NCBI GenBank assembly: GCA_044376615.1 | Contig: JBILKO010000092.1 | Coordinates: 1-10,199, forward strand | Direction of reading: 5' to 3' | DNA: 10,199 bases | Source of the DNA: CAISGS01 sp044376615 | Lineage (GTDB): Bacteria; Pseudomonadota; Alphaproteobacteria; Caulobacterales; Caulobacteraceae | In this document: positions 1 to 5,925 of the stretch, one piece after another | Numbering within the stretch: position 1 is the first letter of the stretch | Layout of the letters: the number at the start of each line of letters is the position of its first letter | Notes under the pieces: generated by a model | What the model saw: only the letters and a program-made list of their open reading frames with translations | What the model was told of the DNA's origin: nothing | Database searches by the model: none | Made by a program: the position numbers and the translations under genes

Positions 1-667
1 CATGACGGTCGCGCGGAATGACCTGGGTTGAAACCGGCTCAACGCTCAGCCCCATCTTTTCGGCGACATGGACCTCAACACGGGGGTCAACATTGGCAAA
101 GGTGCCGACCGCGCCCGAAATCGCGCAGGTGGCGATCTCGAACCGGGCCATTGCCAACCGTTCTTTGGCGCGCTGGAACTCGGCATAGTGACCGGCCAGT
201 TTGAGGCCAAATGTGGTGGGCTCGGCATGGATGCCGTGGCTGCGGCCAACCGTGGGGGTTAGCTTATGTTCCATGGCCCGGCGCTTGAGGGCGGCCAGGA
301 CCAGGTCAACATCGGCAATCAGCATATCGCTAGCCCGGCTTAGCTGAACCGCTAGGCAGGTATCGAGCACATCCGACGAGGTCATGCCCTGATGAAGGAA
401 GCGCGCCTCGGGGCCCACCACTTCCGAGACATGGGTCAGGAAGGCAATGACATCGTGCTTGACCACGCGCTCGATTTCATCGATCCGGTCAGAATCCCAG
501 ACCGCATTGCGGCCCTTTTCCCAGATCGCCTTGGCTGCCTCTCTTGGGATCACGCCCAGCTCCGCCATGGCATCAGCGGCATGGGCCTCGATCTCAAACC
601 AGATGCTGTATTTGGTCTGGGGCGACCAAAGATCGGCACATTCGGGGCGGGCATAACGCGGGATCAT
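1..667 (-). CDS. purB: Adenylosuccinate lyase, N-terminal part (partial at left edge)
   Basis: PurB is a cytoplasmic homotetramer that cleaves SAICAR to AICAR plus fumarate, and adenylosuccinate to AMP plus fumarate, in purine synthesis. The reading frame is open from an ATG at 667 to the window edge, giving 222 codons with no stop. The protein begins MIPRYARPECADLW, the characteristic PurB N-terminus, and continues with IEAHAADAMAELGVIP. By alignment from memory with Bacillus PurB, the active-site histidines are H71 (in VKHDVIAF) and H144 (in GRSHGIHAEPTTFG). The TSSD substrate-binding loop is at 96-99 and SGAVGTFANVDP follows at about 184-195. The C-terminal fumarase/aspartase signature lies outside the window. 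No strong Shine-Dalgarno sequence precedes the ATG, but the N-terminus fits the family exactly. The gene diverges from the GST gene. Identification is very secure. Confidence 0.96.
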   Translation of the reverse strand, partial: MIPRYARPECADLWSPQTKYSIWFEIEAHAADAMAELGVIPREAAKAIWEKGRNAVWDSDRIDEIERVVKHDVIAFLTHVSEVVGPEARFLHQGMTSSDVLDTCLAVQLSRASDMLIADVDLVLAALKRRAMEHKLTPTVGRSHGIHAEPTTFGLKLAGHYAEFQRAKERLAMARFEIATCAISGAVGTFANVDPRVEVHVAEKMGLSVEPVSTQVIPRDRH

Positions 668-854
668 GGGCTTTTAGTCCGGTGACGGCTGTGTTCAGCG
701 CAGAAGGTGCTTGGATGCGAACGGTCCGGCCCTGATGTCAAGGCTTGGGATCGCAAGATTTGCACCAAACGCTTCCCTCTGGGTCTTTCTTTTTGTTATT
801 GGTGTCAGTCTTGACCTATGTCGCGCCCCCATACCAGTAAGAACGGATCAAGCC
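668..854. promoter_or_regulatory. Divergent intergenic region between purB and the GST gene
   Basis: This 187-base gap must hold the start signals for both purB (leftward) and the GST gene (rightward). A TTGACC hexamer at 811-816 resembles a -35 element pointing at the GST gene, but no convincing -10 follows at standard spacing. No purine-type operator palindrome or riboswitch fold was recognised. The stretch is open in the GST frame from 711, but the conserved GST fold starts only at 855, so it is treated as non-coding. Confidence 0.35.
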
Positions 855-1475
855 ATGGAAATCATAATTGGCACTAAAAACTGGTCTAGCTGGTCGCTAA
901 GGCCCTGGCTGACCCTAAAGCATGCGGGCATCAGCTTTACTGAGACGCTTATACCGTTGCGCTGGGACGGCACGACGGATGCCATTGCCAAGCATTCGCC
1001 GTCTGGCCGGGTTCCGGCCTTGAAGGATAATGGTCTGACCATTTGGGATTCGCTGGCGATCTGCGAATATCTGGCGGAGCGGTTTCCGGGGCAGCACCTT
1101 TGGCCCGCTGATCCAATCGCAAGGGCCTTGGCCCGCAGCGCGACGGCCGAGATGCATTCGGGCTTTGCGGCCCTACGCAATGAATGCCCGATGGAGATTG
1201 ATGCTCGCAAGACGATCAACTTGAGCCCGGAGGCTGAGGCCGATATCCGCCGAATTGTCAGCCTCTGGACGCAATTGCGCCGGCAGTTCCAGGTGACTGG
1301 ACCCTTCTTGCTCGGCACCTGGTCGATCGCCGACGCCTTCTACACGCCGGTCGCGACGCGGTTCCGCACTTTTGGCATTGAACTGGCCGATTTTGGCGAT
1401 GAGGGCCTGGCCGCCGCCTATGCCGAGACCCTGCTGACCACGCCTGAATTCCTCGAATGGGAGGCGGCGATCTAG
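855..1475 (+). CDS. Glutathione S-transferase family protein
   Basis: This is a 206-residue soluble GST-fold protein, likely conjugating glutathione to electrophiles or acting as a glutathione-dependent reductase or isomerase; the substrate is unknown. The N-terminal thioredoxin-like domain (about 1-78) has the motif TKNWSSWSLRPWL at 7-19, whose serines are the candidate glutathione-activating residues. The cis-proline follows in GRVPAL (P54) and the glutathione gamma-glutamyl contact in WDSLAICEYLAERF (D65, S66). The helical C-terminal domain carries the N-capping-box segment SIADAFYTPVATRF with D160. The family is the bacterial group whose members begin with xLxIGxKNYSSWSLRPW. The frame is open 48 codons upstream to 711, but the ATG at 855 matches the family N-terminus. 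It converges on the SDR gene with a 3-base gap. Function is secure at family level only. Confidence 0.92.
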   Translation: MEIIIGTKNWSSWSLRPWLTLKHAGISFTETLIPLRWDGTTDAIAKHSPSGRVPALKDNGLTIWDSLAICEYLAERFPGQHLWPADPIARALARSATAEMHSGFAALRNECPMEIDARKTINLSPEAEADIRRIVSLWTQLRRQFQVTGPFLLGTWSIADAFYTPVATRFRTFGIELADFGDEGLAAAYAETLLTTPEFLEWEAAI

Positions 1476-1478
1476 GCC

Positions 1479-2396
1479 CTAGACCGGATCATAGGGGAAG
1501 ACCGAGGCCGTAGCGCCCAGATCGGTAAAGCTTGCGGCCATGGCCGGTACTGCCTGTTCCAAGATCGAGCTCGGGCTCCAGCCCTCAATGCGCGAGACGG
1601 AGCGCACGGGCCGCGGCTGGTCAAACAGCACGATCTCGTTGCCGCGCACGGCAAAGACCTGCCCCGATACCGCATGGGCCTGAGGTGAGGCGAGGGCGAC
1701 TGCTAATTGTGCCACCTGATCGGCGCGCATGCCATTCTTCATCCGCTCGACGCGTGCCGCCGAAGCCTCGTCCTTAACCGGAATAGTGGCAATCATGCGG
1801 GTCCAGGCAAAGGGGGCGATGATATTAGACCGCACCGCCTTGATCGCGCCTTCCATGGCGATGATCCGCGACAGGCCCATAACGCCCAGCTTAGCGGCAG
1901 CATAATTGGCCTGGCCAATATTGCCGATCAGGCCAGAGGTTGAGGTGAACAGGACATAGGAGCCTTCGCCCTGATTGCGGAAATGCTCGACCGTGGCACG
2001 GGTGACATTATAGGCGCCGCGCAAATGTACCTCGATCACCGCGTCCCAGTCCTCGTCCGGCATCTTATGAAACATACCATCGCGCAGGATGCCGGCCGGA
2101 TTGACCACAGAATGCAGGCCGCCAAACGTGTCCATGGCCTGTTCGACCATGGCCTTGACGCCGTTCATAGAGCTGACGCTGTCGGAATTGGAGACCGCCT
2201 GACCGCCTGCGGCCCGGATCTCGGCGGCGACTTCCTCAGCCGGTCCCGCCGAGCCTAGATCGTCACCGCCGACAGAGGCGCCCAGATCATTGACGACCAC
2301 GCTGGCACCCTCTTGAGCGGCCAAAAGCGCGCATTCACGGCCAACGCCGCGGCCGCCGCCGGTAACCAAGACCACCTTGCCCTTAAGTACGCCCAT
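1479..2396 (-). CDS. Short-chain dehydrogenase, 17-beta-HSD4/MFE-2 (3-hydroxyacyl-CoA dehydrogenase-like) type
   Basis: This is a 305-residue NAD(P)-dependent oxidoreductase of the classical SDR superfamily. It most resembles the stand-alone bacterial homologues of the (3R)-hydroxyacyl-CoA dehydrogenase domain of peroxisomal multifunctional enzyme 2, so a role in beta-oxidation or in oxidising a lipid or steroid hydroxyl is likely but unproven. The Rossmann glycine motif TGGGRGVG is at 12-19. NDLG follows the second strand (D37), suggesting NAD preference. Catalytic S152, Y165 and K169 lie in TSTSGLIG and ANYAAAKLG. The C-terminal extension (QPRPVRSVSRIEGW, ending FPYDPV) is typical of this subfamily and absent from short SDRs. 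The usual NNAG motif reads NPAG (99-102). A GAGGAG at 2404-2409 lies 7 bases before this ATG and 4 before the ATG at 2399, so either could be used. It follows the MFS gene closely and is probably co-transcribed with it. Confidence 0.9.
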   Translation of the reverse strand: MGVLKGKVVLVTGGGRGVGRECALLAAQEGASVVVNDLGASVGGDDLGSAGPAEEVAAEIRAAGGQAVSNSDSVSSMNGVKAMVEQAMDTFGGLHSVVNPAGILRDGMFHKMPDEDWDAVIEVHLRGAYNVTRATVEHFRNQGEGSYVLFTSTSGLIGNIGQANYAAAKLGVMGLSRIIAMEGAIKAVRSNIIAPFAWTRMIATIPVKDEASAARVERMKNGMRADQVAQLAVALASPQAHAVSGQVFAVRGNEIVLFDQPRPVRSVSRIEGWSPSSILEQAVPAMAASFTDLGATASVFPYDPV

Positions 2397-2403
2397 CATC
2401 CTG

Positions 2404-2409
2404 CTCCTC
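2404..2409 (-). promoter_or_regulatory. Ribosome binding site of the SDR gene
   Basis: Read on the minus strand this is GAGGAG, preceded by an A-rich leader (seven As at 2411-2417). It is a strong Shine-Dalgarno sequence, 7 bases from the ATG at 2396 and 4 from the adjacent ATG at 2399. It supports independent, efficient translation of the SDR within the MFS-SDR transcript. Confidence 0.7.
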
Positions 2410-2430
2410 GATTTTTTTGTTGTGATTGTT

Positions 2431-3702
2431 TTAGGTCAGGCGATCAGCCTTGCGCAAGGCCGGGAAGAGGCTGGCCCAGATGGCGGTGACCGCCAAGGCC
2501 CCAACGCCGCCAAACACGGCTGCACCGACCGCGCCAAGCAGACGGGCCGCAACCCCGCTTTCAAATTCGCCAAGCTCGTTAGATGCGCCGATGAAGAGAC
2601 CGGAAACGGCTGAGACCCGACCCCGCATGGAGTCCGGTGTCACGATCTGGACCAGGGTCTGGCGCACATAGACTGAGATCATGTCAGCCGCGCCAAGTAC
2701 GGCTAGCGCCGCCACCGATAACCAGAGCAGCTTCGACAGGCCAAAGACGATCGTGGCAACTCCAAACACGGCCACAGCGCTGAACATATAAAGGCCCGCC
2801 CTACGCTTGATGGTGAAAACGGCCAGGAAGATGGCCATGCTGGAGGCGCCAATCGCGGGCGCGGCTTTCAATATGCCAAATCCCGAAGCGCCAACATGCA
2901 ATATGTCGCGCGCAAACACGGGCAAAAGGGCTGTGGCCCCGCCCAGCAGGACGGCGAACAGGTCGAGCGAGATGGCCCCAAGCACAATCTTATTGGTCCA
3001 GACATAGGACAGGCCCTCGAGGATCAGCTCTTTGCGAGACCCCGCTTGCACCTCGGGCTTAGTATTGGCGCGGATGCAGAGCAGCAGGGCGACCGAAAGG
3101 GCATAAAGGCCAAGGGCTGCGCCATAGGCCGTTGCCGCCGAAAAGGCACACAAGATGCCGCCTAGGGCTGGCCCCACGATCGAGGCGCTTTGCCAGGCCA
3201 GCGAGTTCCAGGCGATGGCTTTTGGCAAGAGTTCGCGCGGCACCAACATCGGACCCATGGCCCCGCTGGCCGGAGAAAAGAAGGCCCGCGCACCGCCAAA
3301 GATCAGGGCCAAGGCGATGATCGGCCAAAGCTCTGGGTGGCCGTCCTGTGCCAGCATAAACAGGCCGCCTGCACAGGCAATCTCGACCAAGAGGGCCAGG
3401 ATCATGATGGTGCGGCGATCATGGCGGTCCGCCGCCTCGCCGGCGAAAAGGGTGAGGCTAAGCAGGGCGATGAATTGGGCTAGGCCGATCAGGCCGACAA
3501 TGAGCGCTGCTTCACCAACGCCATGACTTTGCCGCGCTAGGGAATAGACCTGCCAGGCGATCGCGACCGCCTGGACCTGTACCGCCAGAACATCAATGAA
3601 CTTTGCCGCCCAGAACAGGACAAAGGCCCGTTGCCCAAGAAGTGATGGCGTTGGCTCTGATGGGCCGGTCGATGAGGAATCGGGTGTGGGGGTGTCGGTC
3701 AT
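2431..3702 (-). CDS. MFS transporter, EntS-like (MFS_3) family
   Basis: This is a 423-residue inner-membrane protein of the major facilitator superfamily, probably a proton-driven exporter; the substrate is unknown. After a Pro/Ser/Thr-rich cytoplasmic tail (about 1-22), roughly twelve hydrophobic segments are visible in two halves. The MFS motif-A loop GEAADRHDRR is at 88-97. The second half begins after the basic linker with EGLSYVW, followed by ISLDLFAVLLGGATALLPVFARDIL, a hallmark of the EntS/MFS_3 group that includes the enterobactin exporter. A second loop, DSMRGRVSAVSGLFIG, is also typical of that group. The reading frame could begin at a TTG at 3741, but the ATG at 3702 has GAAGG four bases upstream and gives the normal family N-terminus. 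The downstream SDR gene starts about 35 bases after its stop, suggesting an operon. No siderophore gene is nearby, so an EntS function should not be assumed. Confidence 0.9.
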   Translation of the reverse strand: MTDTPTPDSSSTGPSEPTPSLLGQRAFVLFWAAKFIDVLAVQVQAVAIAWQVYSLARQSHGVGEAALIVGLIGLAQFIALLSLTLFAGEAADRHDRRTIMILALLVEIACAGGLFMLAQDGHPELWPIIALALIFGGARAFFSPASGAMGPMLVPRELLPKAIAWNSLAWQSASIVGPALGGILCAFSAATAYGAALGLYALSVALLLCIRANTKPEVQAGSRKELILEGLSYVWTNKIVLGAISLDLFAVLLGGATALLPVFARDILHVGASGFGILKAAPAIGASSMAIFLAVFTIKRRAGLYMFSAVAVFGVATIVFGLSKLLWLSVAALAVLGAADMISVYVRQTLVQIVTPDSMRGRVSAVSGLFIGASNELGEFESGVAARLLGAVGAAVFGGVGALAVTAIWASLFPALRKADRLT

Positions 3703-3880
3703 ATGACCTTCACCATGGACCGGACCGCACGCGGAATCCAATAAGGGTCAAGTCGCTGGGTGAGATTTTTGCGCCAGAAGTGCGGTTTTGCTTTGATTGC
3801 ACGGGAGGACTGGGCCATTGGTCTGGCCGAAATTTATCGCGCTGGCCGAGTTGGCCGCACACGAGGGCGAACGCACGGAT
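3703..3880. promoter_or_regulatory. Divergent intergenic region between the MFS and GNAT genes
   Basis: These 178 bases must carry promoters for the leftward MFS-SDR unit and the rightward GNAT-cupin-GH84 run. On the minus strand TTGACC (3746-3751) is a possible -35 for the MFS gene, without a clear -10. No regulator gene or obvious operator palindrome is present. The plus-strand frame is open from a TTG at 3797, but this leader shows no conserved protein features. Confidence 0.3.
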
Positions 3881-4417
3881 ATGACCCAGACGGCGAACCT
3901 TGTTCGCGCCAAGGCCTTGACACTGCAGATTCGAAATGAGCAGGCAAAGGATGGGGCCGCGATCGACGCCTTGGTTATGCGCGCCTTTGGCCCTGGCCGG
4001 TTGGCCAAGACGGCCGAGCGGCTGCGTGAGGGTAATCGTCCGATCGGCGATCTGTCATTTGTGGCCGAGCAAGGGGGGGAGATCGTCGGCAGTGTGCGGC
4101 TTTGGCCCATCCAGATCGGACCGGAGCGCCTGGTCTTTCTTGGCCCATTCGCGGTGGAGTCCAGCCTGCGCAGCCAAGGCCTTGGTGCGCAGCTTATAAA
4201 AACGGCCTGCCAGGCGGCGGCCGAGGCCGAGGTCGGGGCGATCCTCTTGGTCGGGGACCTCGCCTATTTTTCGGGGCTTGGGTTTGAGAGGACCGATCCC
4301 GGCCGCATTCTGATGCCTGGCCCGGTCGACCCCGGCCGGGTTTTGATTCAGCCTTTGGCCAAATCCTCCGACGTCTATCACGGCCTCGTTAAGCCCGCGG
4401 CCTTAGGCCCAGATTAA
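3881..4417 (+). CDS. GNAT family N-acetyltransferase, YhbS-like
   Basis: This is a 178-residue predicted acetyl-CoA-dependent N-acetyltransferase; the acceptor is unknown. The GNAT fold runs from about residue 15 (LQIRNEQAKDGAAIDALVMRAF). Strand beta-4 is at about 84-93 (LVFLGPFAVE) and the acetyl-CoA pyrophosphate loop (motif A, R/QxxGxG/A) is RSQGLGA at 97-103. The segment LLVGDLAYFSGLGFE (about 122-136), then a proline- and glycine-rich tail with MPGPVDPGRV, is characteristic of YhbS-type proteins. The ATG at 3881 lacks a clear Shine-Dalgarno sequence. A TTG at 3917, just before LQIRNE, would give a 166-residue protein closer to many homologues, and a TTG at 3797 would add 28 residues. The cupin gene follows after 58 bases on the same strand. 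Family call is secure; start uncertain. Confidence 0.88.
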   Translation: MTQTANLVRAKALTLQIRNEQAKDGAAIDALVMRAFGPGRLAKTAERLREGNRPIGDLSFVAEQGGEIVGSVRLWPIQIGPERLVFLGPFAVESSLRSQGLGAQLIKTACQAAAEAEVGAILLVGDLAYFSGLGFERTDPGRILMPGPVDPGRVLIQPLAKSSDVYHGLVKPAALGPD

Positions 4418-4475
4418 CCAAGCGGCCCGATAGTGCGACGAGCGTGTCCTTCCGTCGCGAGTCTAAAGAGCCGCC

Positions 4476-4832
4476 ATGTTGCATCGCCTTGTCCGTCCAG
4501 ACCCGGTCCCAGACGCCGAGGCCCCGCGCAATATTGTCTCGGGCGCGCCTTTAACTCGAACCTTGAACGCTTATGAAAGCGCTGATGGCTTGACCTATTG
4601 CGGTATATGGACGGCCACGGTCGGGGCCTGGCGTGTTCATTATGACGAGTGGGAATATTGCCAAATCCTGTCGGGCCAAATGAGCCTGATCCCCGATGGC
4701 GGCGAGGCGCAGCGATTTGGGCCGGGCGATCAATTTGTCATTGAACCCGGCTTTTCGGGGGTCTGGGCCGTGTTAGAAGACATGAGCAAGTCCTATGTCA
4801 TCCGACTTCCCACAGGGTCTGATCATGAATAA
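4476..4832 (+). CDS. Small cupin-domain protein (Cupin_3/DUF861-like)
   Basis: This is a 118-residue single-domain cupin, most similar to the Cupin_3 (DUF861) group that includes ureidoglycine aminohydrolase-type and other small-molecule proteins. The barrel runs from about 40 to 110. Cupin motif 1 is GAWRVHYDEWEYCQILSGQ (50-68) and motif 2 is FGPGDQFVIEPGFSGVWAV (81-99). The canonical HxH and downstream His metal ligands are mostly absent: only H55 remains, with D57, E58 and E60 nearby, and W97 sits where motif 2 usually has His. Metal-dependent catalysis is therefore doubtful, and a sugar-binding or sensing role is possible. The ATG at 4476 has AAGAG five bases upstream. The last 8 bases overlap the start of the GH84 gene, indicating translational coupling. 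The true substrate is unknown. Confidence 0.86.
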   Translation: MLHRLVRPDPVPDAEAPRNIVSGAPLTRTLNAYESADGLTYCGIWTATVGAWRVHYDEWEYCQILSGQMSLIPDGGEAQRFGPGDQFVIEPGFSGVWAVLEDMSKSYVIRLPTGSDHE

Positions 4833-5925
4833 GCCCTTGCCACCCGGAACACCGCCGCTTGGCATCATCGAAGGCTATTACGGCAAGCCCTGGTCCTTTG
4901 CTGCGCGTGAAGAAGTGGTCAAGCGCCTGAGTCCGGCCGGCTATAGTTTCTACCACTATGCGCCTAAGGCCGATGCCCATCTACGCCGCCAATGGCGTGA
5001 AGACATGACGGTCAGCCATTCGCAGGACCTGGCCGTGTTTGCCTGGCAATGCCGTCACCACAGTATTCGGTTCGGGGTTGGTCTTAGCCCCTATGGCGCG
5101 CACCTGAATTTTGACGCTGAGACTAAGGATCTGCTTAAGCGCAAGCTAGAGCAGATTGACGGGGTTGATATCGATGATCTGGCGATCCTGTTTGATGATA
5201 TGCGCGGCGATGTGCCAGACCTTGCCGAGCGCCAGGCTGAGATTGTCGCCTTTTGCGCAGACCATAGCCGCGCGACCCAGATCTATGTTTGCCCAAGCTA
5301 TTATAGCGATGACCCGGTGCTGGACCGGCATTTTGGCAACCGACCAACGGATTATCTGGAAGATCTTGGGCGGTTATTGGACCCGCAGGTTAAGGTCTAT
5401 TGGACGGGCGAGGAAGTCTGTTCGCGCGAGATTAATCCCGGTCATTTGAAATCGGTCAGCGAACGCCTGGGTCGCAAGGTTTGCCTGTGGGACAATTATC
5501 CGGTCAATGACAGCCCGCGTATGGCGTCGTGTTTGCACCTGCGGGGCTTTACCGGTCGGCCGGCGGCCAATGCCGAACACCTGACCGGTCACGCGGTCAA
5601 CCCGGCGCTACAGCCAATCTTGTCCTGCATTCCGACCCTGACCCTGGCCCAGTCCTACCGTCAAGGCCTGGACTATTGCTACACCGGCGCCTTCGAAAGG
5701 GCCCTGTCTGAGATCGCCGATCCGTTCCTGGCCATGCGCATGCGCAAGGACCTGATCCCCTTCAATGATGAGGGCCTGACCCGCCTAGACCAGACCGCCC
5801 GCGACCGCCTGCGCAACCGCTATGCAGAGATTGATCACCCAGCGGCGCGAGAGATCCTGTCCTGGTTGGCAGGCGAGTATGAGGCCAGCCCCGAGGCGAT
5901 CCTAGAGCAGGCCGGGACGCCCTAA
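4825..5925 (+). CDS. GH84 beta-N-acetylglucosaminidase, O-GlcNAcase-like
   Basis: This is a 366-residue glycoside hydrolase of family 84 (NAGidase domain), which removes beta-linked N-acetylglucosamine by substrate-assisted catalysis through an oxazoline. The domain starts at once with GIIEGYYGKPWSF, matching human OGA EGFYGRPW. From remembered alignment with human OGA: G17, K48 (in YAPKAD), the catalytic pair D124-D125 (in ILFDDMRGD), Y160 (in VCPSYYSD), W222, N224 and D229 (in LWDNYPVND), and N259 (in HAVNPAL). These correspond to G67, K98, D174/D175, Y219, W278, N280, D285 and N313. No signal peptide or membrane segment is seen, so it is probably cytoplasmic. The C-terminal ~75 residues are helical and charged. 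There is no visible carbohydrate-binding or acetyltransferase domain. I prefer the ATG at 4825 (8-base overlap with the cupin); an in-frame ATG at 4795 would overlap by 38 bases. The stop overlaps that of lepA. Confidence 0.93.
   Translation: MNKPLPPGTPPLGIIEGYYGKPWSFAAREEVVKRLSPAGYSFYHYAPKADAHLRRQWREDMTVSHSQDLAVFAWQCRHHSIRFGVGLSPYGAHLNFDAETKDLLKRKLEQIDGVDIDDLAILFDDMRGDVPDLAERQAEIVAFCADHSRATQIYVCPSYYSDDPVLDRHFGNRPTDYLEDLGRLLDPQVKVYWTGEEVCSREINPGHLKSVSERLGRKVCLWDNYPVNDSPRMASCLHLRGFTGRPAANAEHLTGHAVNPALQPILSCIPTLTLAQSYRQGLDYCYTGAFERALSEIADPFLAMRMRKDLIPFNDEGLTRLDQTARDRLRNRYAEIDHPAAREILSWLAGEYEASPEAILEQAGTP

Noticed and set aside
811..840. A TTGACC box upstream of the GST gene considered as a full promoter
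   Set aside because: No -10 element of either the E. coli or Caulobacter type is found at suitable spacing, so only a possible -35 is mentioned.
711..854. N-terminal extension of the GST protein
   Set aside because: The conserved GST N-terminus begins exactly at the ATG at 855; the 48 upstream codons encode no recognisable GST sequence.
848..1318. A 156-codon minus-strand open frame opposite the GST gene
   Set aside because: It is antisense to a clear GST-fold protein and its translation is low-complexity Arg/Ser/Ala-rich without a known motif.
2411..2417. A run of seven Ts considered as the tail of a terminator
   Set aside because: Transcription of the flanking genes is on the minus strand, where this is an A-run in the SDR leader, and no GC-rich stem precedes it on the plus strand.
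3703..3741. N-terminal extension of the MFS protein from a TTG at 3741
   Set aside because: The ATG at 3702 has a good ribosome site (GAAGG, four bases away) and the extra 13 residues are not transporter-like.
4435..4458. A GCGACG/CGTCGC inverted repeat with a 12-base loop between the GNAT and cupin genes, considered as a terminator
   Set aside because: The stem is only 6 base pairs, the loop is long and no T-run follows, so it does not look like an intrinsic terminator; it may be chance.
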